NCBI GenBank assembly: GCA_018263005.1
Contig: JADFDH010000001.1
Coordinates: forward strand, 186,001-250,000
Reading direction: 5' to 3'
Length of the DNA stretch: 64,000 bases
DNA from: Methanobacterium sp.
GTDB lineage: Archaea > Methanobacteriota > Methanobacteria > Methanobacteriales > Methanobacteriaceae
Shown: piece by piece, positions 26,966-35,844 of the stretch
Numbering within the stretch: the first letter of the stretch is position 1
How the letters are laid out: each line of letters begins with the position of its first letter
Position numbers and translations under genes: made by a program
The notes under the pieces: generated by a model
Database searches by the model: none
Told to the model about the DNA's origin: nothing
What the model saw: the letters and a program-made list of their open reading frames with translations, nothing else

Positions 26966-27808
26966 TTATCCAAGTATCCTCTGATATTCTAAAAACGCTT
27001 TCATCTGTTTCCTGGCTACTTCTATACTATCGGCTGATGCGGTGCCGTCTGGTGATTCTGCTTCGCAGATTATGGTGGGGATGTTATTGGTATTACATAC
27101 TGTAATCAACGTTCCAGGATTTATGATGTGGGTTAGCAGTCTTGAATTTGATTTTTTATTTACAAATACGGCTATACTGGCGCTATTAATACTGGTATAG
27201 TAGATCACTGAATCTTCCGCTGGATGGGTGAAGGTACTGTGAAAATCTCCCAGGGATCTGATACCCTGTTTTTGAGCATATTTAAAGACATTGTTAGTTA
27301 CACTTTCTGGTAAATCTGCTACCAAATTCAGATTTTCACCATTAAAAAGTTTAGTGTTTTCTGCAGTTGCCCGGGGGGCGATGAAGGGTATTATATAGAT
27401 GGTTCCATTTAATTCAGTCTTTTTTAACTCTTTAATTATTTTAATGGCAGCGATTTGAGGAGGTAGTTCATTTCCATGAACTCCGGCGGTGATCATTACT
27501 CTGGGCTGGGATCCATCCCCCAGCCTAATCACGGGAGTTCCCTTTTTTGCATAATCGATGATTTCATGTGTTAATGAGTTATCAGGTAGATAATGCATGA
27601 TTTCTGTGTTTTGTGAGATATCTCCGCCAGTTGATGAGTTTATAATTTTTATATTTAAATCATTACTTTTTCTCTCTTTATTAGATTTGGAATGGAATTT
27701 TTTAGTTATTGATTTAATAAAATAATTAATTTTTCCCATTTTAGTGTAATAATGTATTTCCCAAGGACCAGGCATTCTACCTTCAATTGGCAACTTTTGT
27801 TTATTCAT
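26966..27808 (-). CDS. Succinylglutamate desuccinylase/aspartoacylase-family zinc hydrolase
   Basis: After a ~90-residue N-terminal extension, the protein shows the AstE/AspA carboxypeptidase fold. The zinc motif HxxE is in MITAGVHGNELPPQIAA (about residue 122), a later substrate arginine is in FIAPRATAENTKLFNGENLN, and the third zinc histidine is in GDFHSTFTHP. VICEAESPDGT near the end would carry the catalytic glutamate. The family removes acyl or amino-acid groups from small molecules. It is cotranscribed with the nucleotidyltransferase gene (9-base gap). Substrate unknown. Confidence 0.8.
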   Translation of the reverse strand: MNKQKLPIEGRMPGPWEIHYYTKMGKINYFIKSITKKFHSKSNKERKSNDLNIKIINSSTGGDISQNTEIMHYLPDNSLTHEIIDYAKKGTPVIRLGDGSQPRVMITAGVHGNELPPQIAAIKIIKELKKTELNGTIYIIPFIAPRATAENTKLFNGENLNLVADLPESVTNNVFKYAQKQGIRSLGDFHSTFTHPAEDSVIYYTSINSASIAVFVNKKSNSRLLTHIINPGTLITVCNTNNIPTIICEAESPDGTASADSIEVARKQMKAFLEYQRILG

Positions 27809-27817
27809 AGTGGATCA

Positions 27818-28474
27818 TTATCTCACTGATTTTAGTATTTGCTGGTAATCATTCCAGCGGTTTATGTTAATTAGTTCCAGTTCATCCTGGGGAGGTACAC
27901 CATAGAAGAGTATACCGTCATTTATCATTTCACCCAGGATGGGGTTTAGATTATCATTTTTGCCGGGTAAATATTTCTTCAAAAGCTCTGAATGACATAC
28001 AAATGGCATTCCCAGACCTTTAGTCGAATTTAAAGGTCCAGTTTCTTCTCGAGCTAGAATTGAAACCATATTATCATTAGGATTCTTAAGACATACATTC
28101 AAAAGATTTTTCATGGTCAAAGTGGATACTGTGGGCTGATCAGCAGCCACGCACAAGCACAATCCCTTTTTAATATTATTAACACCATTAAGTAGTGTCT
28201 GTGAAAGTTGAATATTTTTTTCCTGATTATATATTATTTTCAGATGCTTATAAGAAAATTCAGGGATAATATTTTCTATTTCATTACCAAAATGTCCAAG
28301 AACGAGTACGGATTCATTTACACCTGTTTTTATCACATTATCCAGTGTTTTAAGTATTATTGGTTTCCCCTGTAAGTCCAGGAGAAGTTTGTTCTGGATT
28401 GTTAAACCTAGTTTTTTCTGATCTGCTTCCATTCTCCTATTTCTGCCAGCTGCTGTTATAATTGCTGAAATCAT
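27818..28474 (-). CDS. MobA-like nucleotidyltransferase family protein
   Basis: The 218-residue protein begins with the NTP-binding signature ITAAGRNRRMEADQKKL, followed by LLLDLQGKPIILKTLDNV and the metal-binding CLCVAADQPTVS near residue 105. This places it in the MobA/MocA/IspD-like family that attaches CMP, GMP or other nucleotides to cofactors or sugars. The neighbouring AstE-like hydrolase may act on the same compound. The nucleotide and acceptor cannot be deduced. Confidence 0.82.
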   Translation of the reverse strand: MISAIITAAGRNRRMEADQKKLGLTIQNKLLLDLQGKPIILKTLDNVIKTGVNESVLVLGHFGNEIENIIPEFSYKHLKIIYNQEKNIQLSQTLLNGVNNIKKGLCLCVAADQPTVSTLTMKNLLNVCLKNPNDNMVSILAREETGPLNSTKGLGMPFVCHSELLKKYLPGKNDNLNPILGEMINDGILFYGVPPQDELELININRWNDYQQILKSVR

Positions 28475-28534
28475 ATGAACCAGATATTTTTATAATAAAA
28501 TAATAAAAAAAGATATGAATAGTTTTTAATATTA

Positions 28535-29728
28535 TTAAGGTCTTAATGCAATTACTTTGGCGTAAATAGAGGTCATTCCCTCTCCGTTGGTACCGCCATC
28601 ACTCCATATAATTATCTTTATAGGGAAATCATTTGGATTTTCCACTATTATGCCTCTGATTAGATCTGCTTCGTTATCAATTGTATCGGTGTAATCCATG
28701 GTCATACCAGTTGGTAAGGGGGATCCTGCACCCATTACAGCATCTCTTAAAGCCCTTCCTGGAGGGCAAGTTCCATGAGCTGCCCATTTAGTGGTGGCGT
28801 TGGGGTCGGAGTCATATACTGCGGTGAAAAAAACATCATTACTTCCATGGGCTCTGGTATGTGGTGGTATGATGGTGTTATTCCAGGCTTTAATGAATTG
28901 GTCGGCATTAGCAGCTCTTAGTATGTTACTGGTGGTTGCGTAGTAGTTCATCGCCGTGGAGGTTTCACTGATCACTTCCTGAGTTTGAGCTCCGTTGTAG
29001 GCCATTATTGGCTGGTCAGAGGGATGGGTTTGCATATCTTTTAAAACACCTTCACCGAAGTAGGTGGCTATTTTATCTGCGGGGACCATATTTCTGCCGT
29101 CGTTGAAGTTAGACAGACTATAATCCAGGTTTGTAGTATTTCCTACTGGAACGTTTTTAAACCAGCTTAGAAATTCATCCAGGGTCATGTACTGACGGGG
29201 AATGGTGTCGTTGTTGAAATCTTTTTCTGCTACGGATCTTAAAGTGGTATCGCCTTGTTTTATATCTATTCCTGTTTCGGTTTTAACTGCTATAGTATTA
29301 GGTACTTTATATCCCCATACAAAAGTGGGATTAGTTACCATTAACTTATTATCCTGCACAGTCAGCATTCCTGCTCCTTTAATTCCTTCGGCAGATCCGT
29401 TATTTGATATGCCGCTGCCGGTGATGTTTTTTATGGGTGTAGGAGCAGCACCAGTGGTTAAACTCGTGAAGATTTCCAGATATTTTTGTTTTTTATAATA
29501 ATCCATCAAGTATTCTGGATAATAGATAACAGGAGCTTTCCTTATTTTATTATTATCCACTACAGTAGTACCATTAAGGACGGTTTCCCCTATGGGAACA
29601 GCACTGATCTCCTCCGGATTCTGGGGTGGGATGTTTTTCCCTACAACAGCTCCTAAGGGGTACATTGCAGCACCGATCACGATCAATATAACCATGATTA
29701 TTATGGGGTGTTTTATTATGAAGGACAA
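28535..29728 (-). CDS. Hypothetical membrane-anchored extracellular protein
   Basis: The 397-residue protein begins with a single membrane helix (about residues 4-28, FIIKHPIIIMVILIVIGAAM) and continues as a polar domain of the exported kind (few lysines, many Asn/Thr/Ser/Pro, no cysteine pairs except one near TCPPGRALRDAVMGAG). I recognise no family. A TTG start after GGTGGT is likely. It stands alone between the nucleotidyltransferase and the Mur ligase, and may be a cell-surface protein. Confidence 0.7.
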   Translation of the reverse strand: MSFIIKHPIIIMVILIVIGAAMYPLGAVVGKNIPPQNPEEISAVPIGETVLNGTTVVDNNKIRKAPVIYYPEYLMDYYKKQKYLEIFTSLTTGAAPTPIKNITGSGISNNGSAEGIKGAGMLTVQDNKLMVTNPTFVWGYKVPNTIAVKTETGIDIKQGDTTLRSVAEKDFNNDTIPRQYMTLDEFLSWFKNVPVGNTTNLDYSLSNFNDGRNMVPADKIATYFGEGVLKDMQTHPSDQPIMAYNGAQTQEVISETSTAMNYYATTSNILRAANADQFIKAWNNTIIPPHTRAHGSNDVFFTAVYDSDPNATTKWAAHGTCPPGRALRDAVMGAGSPLPTGMTMDYTDTIDNEADLIRGIIVENPNDFPIKIIIWSDGGTNGEGMTSIYAKVIALRP

Positions 29729-29984
29729 AATACCACCATCCTTAAATTATTGGTTTTTAATTTCATAATTTCAATTAAATGGGATTTGTTATCTTTGATG
29801 GACATCATAAAACAGCCTGTTATTTCCTAGTTTTTATAATCTTTTGATTAGTTTTAATATTATTAAGCATATTCGATTTATTTTTATTTAAATTTATGGT
29901 AAGATCATAATGGGTTACCGAATTTCACAATTTTTCTAACTTCAAACTGTGAAATGATATATTAATTTTTAGGGTCATTCAGAA

Positions 29985-31208
29985 TCAGGCCATTTCTTCA
30001 AAACACTTTTTAATTTCCATTATCTTGGCCTGTCCATTTCCACCAATGAAAATATTCTGGTAATTTTCATTTTGTCCGGTTATGAAATCTATAACCTCTT
30101 TTTGGTTATTAAATATTTTAATAGGGCCATTGTAACCTTCTTCTCTTAATAATTTCTCAGCTTTTTCGGTTGTATCACCCAGTCCAGGGAATACACCTAT
30201 TAATTGGGGGTTATGATGAGTTATTTCCTTGAGAATATCGAATCTCCAGTATTCATGTTCCCGGGGTGTTCCTAATATTGCGATGTCTATTTTTATTTCA
30301 TTTAATACAGCATTGAGAGCTGAGACATTATCTGTTTTCCCGATAATGATATTAAATTTTCCAAATTCAAATTCTGTTATTCTACCTGAGACTGGTTCAA
30401 ATGATGAGAGAGAATCTTTTACAATATTTTCAGATATATCCAGTATTTCACCTACTTTAGCCGCAGCGGCAGCGTTTTGGCGGTTGAAATTACCGAATAA
30501 CTCTAATTCTCCAAGATAGGTGTCAAAGTAATGGGTTTTTATGGGGTAATCTTTTAATTCAGTTAATCTATTATCGTTTAAATTAAGAATGGCCTTCTTA
30601 TTATGGAGGAATTCCTTTAATTTTTCCTGATAATTTTCTATGGAACCATGTACGTTGATATGGTCATAACCCAGATTGGTGACCACCATTAAATCAAAAT
30701 CAAAATTGTAGGAGCAGAAATCCAGTGTCATATCACAGACTTCCACTATTAAATAATCATAATCATTTTCTGAGGCTTCTAACATGATTGCAGTGTATCC
30801 ATCGAAGCCTCCGCCAGCATTTCCGCCGATTAGGACTTTATAACCTGACTTTTCTAAGATGTCCTTGATCATCAAACAAGTAGTGGTCTTACCGTTAGTT
30901 CCGGTTACTCCTATGGTAAAAATGGTCCTGTGTTTATTTAATGCGTCTGATAAAATTTTATTTTTTGATACAATCTTCTCTAATACTGACGGTTTCCATA
31001 AACTGGGACTTACAACAATGGCATCAGCATTATTTATTTTTTTCCAGTCATGCTTTCCCAGATCAATTTCTAATTCCCCATAACATTCATTGAATTTTTC
31101 TTTCAAATTCATGTCAAGATCAGAAGCATAAACCTGATGCCCATAATCTAAAAGTGAATAAACGGCATTTTTACCTTCCATTCCCAGACCCAACACAGCG
31201 ATGTACAT
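29985..31208 (-). CDS. Mur ligase family protein (pseudomurein-type)
   Basis: The 407-residue protein has the three Mur domains: an N-terminal Rossmann part (IAVLGLGMEGKNAVYSLLDYG), the central ATPase with P-loop GVTGTNGKTTTCLMI (about residue 105) and LMVVTNLGYDHINVHGS, and a C-terminal ligase domain. Bacterial Mur ligases add amino acids to UDP-muramic acid. Methanobacteriales carry homologues believed to build the pseudomurein peptide on a UDP-linked precursor. This one is closest in layout to MurD/MurC. GGAG precedes the ATG. The residue it adds is unknown. Confidence 0.88.
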   Translation of the reverse strand: MYIAVLGLGMEGKNAVYSLLDYGHQVYASDLDMNLKEKFNECYGELEIDLGKHDWKKINNADAIVVSPSLWKPSVLEKIVSKNKILSDALNKHRTIFTIGVTGTNGKTTTCLMIKDILEKSGYKVLIGGNAGGGFDGYTAIMLEASENDYDYLIVEVCDMTLDFCSYNFDFDLMVVTNLGYDHINVHGSIENYQEKLKEFLHNKKAILNLNDNRLTELKDYPIKTHYFDTYLGELELFGNFNRQNAAAAAKVGEILDISENIVKDSLSSFEPVSGRITEFEFGKFNIIIGKTDNVSALNAVLNEIKIDIAILGTPREHEYWRFDILKEITHHNPQLIGVFPGLGDTTEKAEKLLREEGYNGPIKIFNNQKEVIDFITGQNENYQNIFIGGNGQAKIMEIKKCFEEMA

Positions 31209-31384
31209 TTTTTCTCCAATTAAATCATTTTTTTTTTATTTGATCATTTTGATAAAATCGGTTTAAAATCTTTTAATGCTAAAATTTTAGATATTATATT
31301 TCTTTATTAAATAAAATGATCATGATAATCAGTTAATAAAAATTTATTTTATAGAATAATGTACTTTAATGGGACTTAATAATA

Positions 31385-31405
31385 TATCACTAATTGAGAG
31401 TGATA
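31385..31405. promoter_or_regulatory. Inverted repeat in the hypD/Mur ligase divergent spacer
   Basis: TATCACT-AATTGAG-AGTGATA is a perfect 7-bp inverted repeat about 98 bases before the hypD start. About 25 bases further, AACGTGTTTAAAACGTT is a near palindrome. Either could be an operator for the divergent genes; no regulator is adjacent. Confidence 0.35.
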
Positions 31406-31502
31406 AATAAAACTCTAACAAACAGATATAAACGTGTTTAAAACGTTAATCAGTAAAATAAATGGACATATTTTTAATCATACAATTTGACAGGTGTTCA
31501 AT

Positions 31503-32552
31503 ATGAAAAATTTAACCAGAGAAATAGTTGAACGGATTCGGAAAATATCCCAACCAGTGAAAATAATGCATGTCTGCGGATCACATGAACATACCATCAT
31601 GCAGCACGGAATCAGAACCTTGATACCACCAGAAGTAGAAGTAGTGGCCGGACCAGGATGTCCAGTATGTTGTGTACCTTCCAGAGAGGTGGATGAATGT
31701 CTTTACTTGGCTAAAGAGGGGGTTACAATAGCTACATTTGGAGATATGCTTAGAGTACCAGGATCAAAAGGTTGCTTAGCTGATGCAAGAGCAGATGGTG
31801 CTGATGTACGGGTTGTTTATGGAATTGGCAACGCAGTGGAAATGGCAGAAAAATTGGACAATGAAGTGGTTTTCATGGCCGCTGGATTTGAAACCACAGC
31901 ACCCACCACAGCATCAGAACTAGTAGCCGGACCTCCCCAGAACTTTTCAGTGCTTTCCTGTCACCGCTTAATACCACCAGCCTTAAAATTCCTGATAGAA
32001 TCAGGTGAAGTTAATCTTAACGCATTAATAGAACCGGGACATGTATCTACCATCATAGGCACCAATCCTTATCAGATATTTTCAGAAAAATACAACATAC
32101 CCCAAGTTGTAGCTGGTTTTAATCCCTTTGATGTACTTATCGCCGTATATCTTATATTGAAACAAATAAAAGAAGGAAAAGCCCAGGTACAAAACGAATA
32201 TAAAAGGGCAGTTAGGGAAGAAGGCAATATTAAAGCACAAGAGCTTATGGAGAAAGTTTTTTACATAAAAAGCAGAGAGTGGAGAGGATTCCCCAGCATA
32301 CCTGATTCTGTATATGAGATAAGAGATGATTATTCCCAGTTCAACGCCCGTGAAAAATTCGACATTGAGATTGATGAATCACAGGAAATGGTTACTGGAT
32401 GTATTTGCGGACCTATTCTGAGAGGTGTAGCTCGGCCGGAAGAATGTAAACTATTCCGGAAGGAATGTAATCCTGTTAATCCTGTGGGGGCTTGTATGGT
32501 AAGTAAAGAGGGTACTTGTAATATAGCATATCGATACGGGTCATTTAAGTGA
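31503..32552 (+). CDS. hypD: Hydrogenase maturation protein HypD
   Basis: HypD is the Fe-S scaffold that, with HypC, builds the Fe(CN)2CO group of NiFe hydrogenases. The ATG at 31503 follows AGGTG and gives 349 residues. Conserved cysteine segments are HVCGSHEHT, GPGCPVCCVP (about residue 57) and the C-terminal 4Fe-4S cysteines in VTGCICGPILRG, CKLFRKECNPVNPVGACMV and GTCNIAYRY. No other hyp genes are adjacent. The following HAD phosphatase and TldD genes are in the same direction with short gaps. Confidence 0.95.
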   Translation: MKNLTREIVERIRKISQPVKIMHVCGSHEHTIMQHGIRTLIPPEVEVVAGPGCPVCCVPSREVDECLYLAKEGVTIATFGDMLRVPGSKGCLADARADGADVRVVYGIGNAVEMAEKLDNEVVFMAAGFETTAPTTASELVAGPPQNFSVLSCHRLIPPALKFLIESGEVNLNALIEPGHVSTIIGTNPYQIFSEKYNIPQVVAGFNPFDVLIAVYLILKQIKEGKAQVQNEYKRAVREEGNIKAQELMEKVFYIKSREWRGFPSIPDSVYEIRDDYSQFNAREKFDIEIDESQEMVTGCICGPILRGVARPEECKLFRKECNPVNPVGACMVSKEGTCNIAYRYGSFK

Positions 32553-32570
32553 TTAGATTCCTACTAAAGG

Positions 32571-33275
32571 ATGAGGTTTAATATTTTGATAAATAGACTG
32601 AAAATCAAGGCCATAGCTCTGGATGTAGATGGTACCATCACAGATAAAACCAGAAGGATATGTTCAAACGCGGTTAAGGTCATATTTAAAGCAGAAAAAA
32701 TGGGAATCCCTGTTATCATTGTTACAGGCAACATATTGTGCGCTACCAATATGATATCAATATTATTAGGCACCACCGGTGGACAGGTTGCGGAAAATGG
32801 TGGCGTGATTAAATTTCAGGGAGAAAAAAAGGTACTGGGAAATATCAAAGAATGTCAAAGGGCTTACGAATATTTAAAGACCAAATTTAATATTAATAAG
32901 GTTGAATTCTCTGATCAGAGAGTATCTGAAGTAGCTATTAGAAGAGAAATTGAAGAAGAAGTGGTTAAGGAAGCCCTGAAAGATTTTAATGTGGAGATCT
33001 ATGATACTAAATTCGCCATTCATCTAACCGACCCCCTGGTAGATAAAGGATCTTCACTTAGGATTATAGCCGAAAGCAGAGGTTGGCAAACCAGTGAGAT
33101 CATGGCTGTGGGAGATGGTGAAAATGACATTTCATTTCTTAAAGTAGCCGGGTTGAAGGTAGCGGTTAACAATGCCGATGATCAGCTTAAATCAATAGCC
33201 GATTATATTACCCTTAAGCCCTATGGTGATGGGGTGGCTGAAGCAGTAAACAAATTTATATTTAATTTGGATTGA
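32571..33275 (+). CDS. Archaeal phosphoglycolate phosphatase (HAD family)
   Basis: The 234-residue HAD hydrolase has motif I ALDVDGTITD with the nucleophilic aspartate, motif II IIVTGN, and motif III/IV KGSSLRI and MAVGDGENDISFL. A C2-type cap domain lies between. This matches the archaeal phosphoglycolate phosphatase group. Two starts are possible: ATG 32571, or TTG 32586, which is well spaced from GAGGT. It lies 18 bases after hypD and probably continues that transcript. Confidence 0.9.
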   Translation: MRFNILINRLKIKAIALDVDGTITDKTRRICSNAVKVIFKAEKMGIPVIIVTGNILCATNMISILLGTTGGQVAENGGVIKFQGEKKVLGNIKECQRAYEYLKTKFNINKVEFSDQRVSEVAIRREIEEEVVKEALKDFNVEIYDTKFAIHLTDPLVDKGSSLRIIAESRGWQTSEIMAVGDGENDISFLKVAGLKVAVNNADDQLKSIADYITLKPYGDGVAEAVNKFIFNLD

Positions 33276-33297
33276 TCAGGATCAAAGAGGCAGGAGT

Positions 33298-34611
33298 ATG
33301 TGGGAAAGTTTAGAAAATATAGCACAAGAAACTCTGGATATAGCAGGAAAACATGTTGAACTAGTAGAAGTCTACGTGGAAAAGGAAGATAGGATTGATT
33401 TAAATATACAGGGCCAGAGGGTAGATTTTGCTAAGGAAATCTCTTCCTATGGTGTGGGTGTTAGAGTAATCCAGGATAATAGAATGGGATTTGCCTACAC
33501 CACAGACTTATCAAAACTAAAAAAAACCGCAGAAAACGCGGTTTTCAACGCTAAATATAATGCAGTTGATGAAAATTTTCAACTAGCAACTCCTTCTCAA
33601 TATAAAAAAGTTGAAGATTTACATGATAAAAAAATTACAAATTTAAGTATTGATGAAACCATAGATTTTGCAAAAACCATGATAGATACAGCTGCAGAAG
33701 ATGATTGCCAACCAACTTCTGGAGGCGTATCAGCCGGGACTTATAATACTGTTATAACTAATTCTGAAGGTGTCTTCTGTGAAGATAGAGCGACTCTATT
33801 TTCTGGATTCATATCCGTAAATATTCCTGATGGTGATGGGGTTTCTACAGCCCATCAGTCAGATGCATCCAGATTTCTAGACATTGATCCTCAACAAATT
33901 ACCAGCAAAGCCTGCCAAATAGCTCGTGATTCAAGGGGAGGAAAATCAATCGAAACTGCTGATATGAAGGTAGTTCTGGATTATGATGCAGCAGCTGCAC
34001 TAATTTACACCTTGGCGAATGCGTTCAATGCAGATAATGTACAGAGAGGCAGATCCGTATACGCTGATAAAATTGATCAACAGGTTCTGGCTTCTTCACT
34101 AAACATATACGATGATGGAACACTAAAAAAAGGGTTAAACAGTTCAAAAAGCGATGGAGAAGGAGTTCCCAGTCAAAAAACAGTTATAATTGAAGAGGGA
34201 ATTCTTAAAAACTTTATTTATGATTTATATACTTCAAAAAAATCAGGAGTACAGAGCACAGGAAATGGTATGAGATCTTCATATGCGGATATGCCCAATG
34301 TAGGATTCAGCAACTTAATCCTGGAATTTGGGGAACATGAAGAAATATCACAGGTAAAAAACGGTTTATTGGTATATGATTTGTTAGGAGCGCATACAGC
34401 CAATCCCATATCCGGTGATTTTTCTGTGGAAGCTATGAATGCATTTAAAATTGAAAATGGAGAAATCACAGATCCTATTAAAAAGGCCATGATATCGGGT
34501 AATATTTTCCAAGCATTCAAAGATGCCTTTGCCACATCTAAAGAGACCAGACAGATCGGTCCCCTGGTGTTACAGCCGATCATGGTATCTCAGTTAAGGG
34601 TTGTAGGTTGA
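33298..34611 (+). CDS. tldD: TldD/PmbA family metalloprotease
   Basis: TldD proteins are zinc proteases that degrade unfolded peptides and process modified peptides. The 437-residue protein has the N-terminal barrel start (HVELVEVYVEKEDRIDLNIQGQR), and the C-terminal half has DDGTLKKGLNSSKSDGEGVPSQKT split over the expected active-site region and LLVYDLLGAHTANPISGDFS. The classic HEXXXH motif of TldD is not visible, and this copy therefore looks like the PmbA/TldE partner. The product overlaps the next gene by 4 bases. Confidence 0.85.
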   Translation: MWESLENIAQETLDIAGKHVELVEVYVEKEDRIDLNIQGQRVDFAKEISSYGVGVRVIQDNRMGFAYTTDLSKLKKTAENAVFNAKYNAVDENFQLATPSQYKKVEDLHDKKITNLSIDETIDFAKTMIDTAAEDDCQPTSGGVSAGTYNTVITNSEGVFCEDRATLFSGFISVNIPDGDGVSTAHQSDASRFLDIDPQQITSKACQIARDSRGGKSIETADMKVVLDYDAAAALIYTLANAFNADNVQRGRSVYADKIDQQVLASSLNIYDDGTLKKGLNSSKSDGEGVPSQKTVIIEEGILKNFIYDLYTSKKSGVQSTGNGMRSSYADMPNVGFSNLILEFGEHEEISQVKNGLLVYDLLGAHTANPISGDFSVEAMNAFKIENGEITDPIKKAMISGNIFQAFKDAFATSKETRQIGPLVLQPIMVSQLRVVG

Positions 34612-35648
34612 TGAAACATCACAGGCAAAAATTAAATAAATTGGAAGATGCACTCGATCATTACTTCAAAGTTAACCGAAATGAAGAACTATCCAACTCA
34701 AAAAAAGCCTCGTTGATAAATGCAAATAATAGGGAAACCTTAAAGGATCTATGGAAGGAGCATGAGAGGATCAGAAAAGAACATATCCAAATAGGTTCTC
34801 ATAAGGTATCTGCTCAGATTAAACCTTCATTTTCTTATCTGGATTTAAAGATAGCTTTGACGGAGAGATTACTAAAAAATTGTGTTTTTTGTGAAAGAAG
34901 ATGTAAAGTTAACCGCTATCAGGAAAAGGGATTTTGTGATGTACAGGAGACAAAAATCGCCTCTGAATTCCTTCATATGGGTGAGGAAAGACCCTTAATA
35001 CCTAGTCACACTATTTTTTTCACTGGATGCACATTTAAATGTGTTTATTGCCAGAACTGGGATATAAGTCAGCATTCTAATCTTGGAATGCCAATATCTG
35101 AACAGAAACTGGCTGAAATAATTGATAGTAGAAGATCAGAAGGTTCTCTTAATGTGAATTTTGTAGGGGGAGATCCCAACCCTCATCTGCTTTATATTCT
35201 CAAGACCATCCGCTTAATTAAACAGAACCTGCCTGTGGTATGGAACAGTAATTTTTACATGTCTCAGGAGGCTATGTGTATTTTAGAGGGATTTGTGGAT
35301 TTATATCTTACTGATTTTAAGTATGGAAATGATCATTGTGCATTAAGGCTTTCTAATATACCAGATTATTGGAAGGTGGTTACTAGAAATCATGAACAAG
35401 CATGGAAATCTGCTGACATGATCATAAGGCATCTGGTACTTCCTAACCATGTGGAATGCTGTACCAAACCCATCCTGGATTGGATATATGATAATCTAGG
35501 TAAATATGTTGTTTTAAATATTATGGCACAGTATAGGCCTGGTTTTCATGCTGCAGAATATGCTGATATTTCTAGATACCTTGACAAAGAAGAATATCAG
35601 GAAGCAGTCAATTATGCCCGGCAATTGGGATTTAAAAACTTAATTTAG
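34608..35648 (+). CDS. Radical SAM protein, PflX/pyruvate formate-lyase-activase-like
   Basis: The 346-residue protein has an extra N-terminal cysteine module NCVFCERRCKVNRYQEKGFC (about residue 95), then the radical SAM motif CX3CX2C in GCTFKCVYCQNWDIS (about residue 142) and the SAM contact FVGGDPNPHL. It resembles PflX-type putative activases of unknown target. No glycyl-radical enzyme is nearby. The ATG overlaps the TldD stop, so the two are coupled, which hints at a peptide-maturation pair (radical SAM plus TldD/E). Confidence 0.87.
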   Translation: MMKHHRQKLNKLEDALDHYFKVNRNEELSNSKKASLINANNRETLKDLWKEHERIRKEHIQIGSHKVSAQIKPSFSYLDLKIALTERLLKNCVFCERRCKVNRYQEKGFCDVQETKIASEFLHMGEERPLIPSHTIFFTGCTFKCVYCQNWDISQHSNLGMPISEQKLAEIIDSRRSEGSLNVNFVGGDPNPHLLYILKTIRLIKQNLPVVWNSNFYMSQEAMCILEGFVDLYLTDFKYGNDHCALRLSNIPDYWKVVTRNHEQAWKSADMIIRHLVLPNHVECCTKPILDWIYDNLGKYVVLNIMAQYRPGFHAAEYADISRYLDKEEYQEAVNYARQLGFKNLI

Positions 35649-35777
35649 AAAAACAGGGTACATAATATTAAGCAAAAAAAATTAGTAAGTATTTAGTTAA
35701 ATATGAAATCCAATTTATATAGCCTAATTTTGAAAAATGCGAATTATTTGTTTATTTCGAATAATCCAAATTGTTGT

Positions 35778-35795
35778 AAATAATCCGAATTATTT
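35778..35795. terminator. Possible bidirectional terminator between convergent genes
   Basis: AAATAAT-CCGA-ATTATTT is a perfect 7-bp inverted repeat in an AT-rich spacer between the radical SAM gene and the convergent pseudomurein-binding gene. T-rich tracts occur on both sides. The assignment rests on position and symmetry only. Confidence 0.35.
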
Positions 35796-35844
35796 TATTA
35801 ATTTTGAATATCGAAATATAAAAAAAAAGAAAGAAATTTTTTTA

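Noticed and set aside
35700..35844. Repeated CGAATTATT-like words between convergent genes as an operator array
   Set aside because: Spacing is irregular, the composition is almost all A/T, and both neighbours end there, so only a possible terminator was kept.
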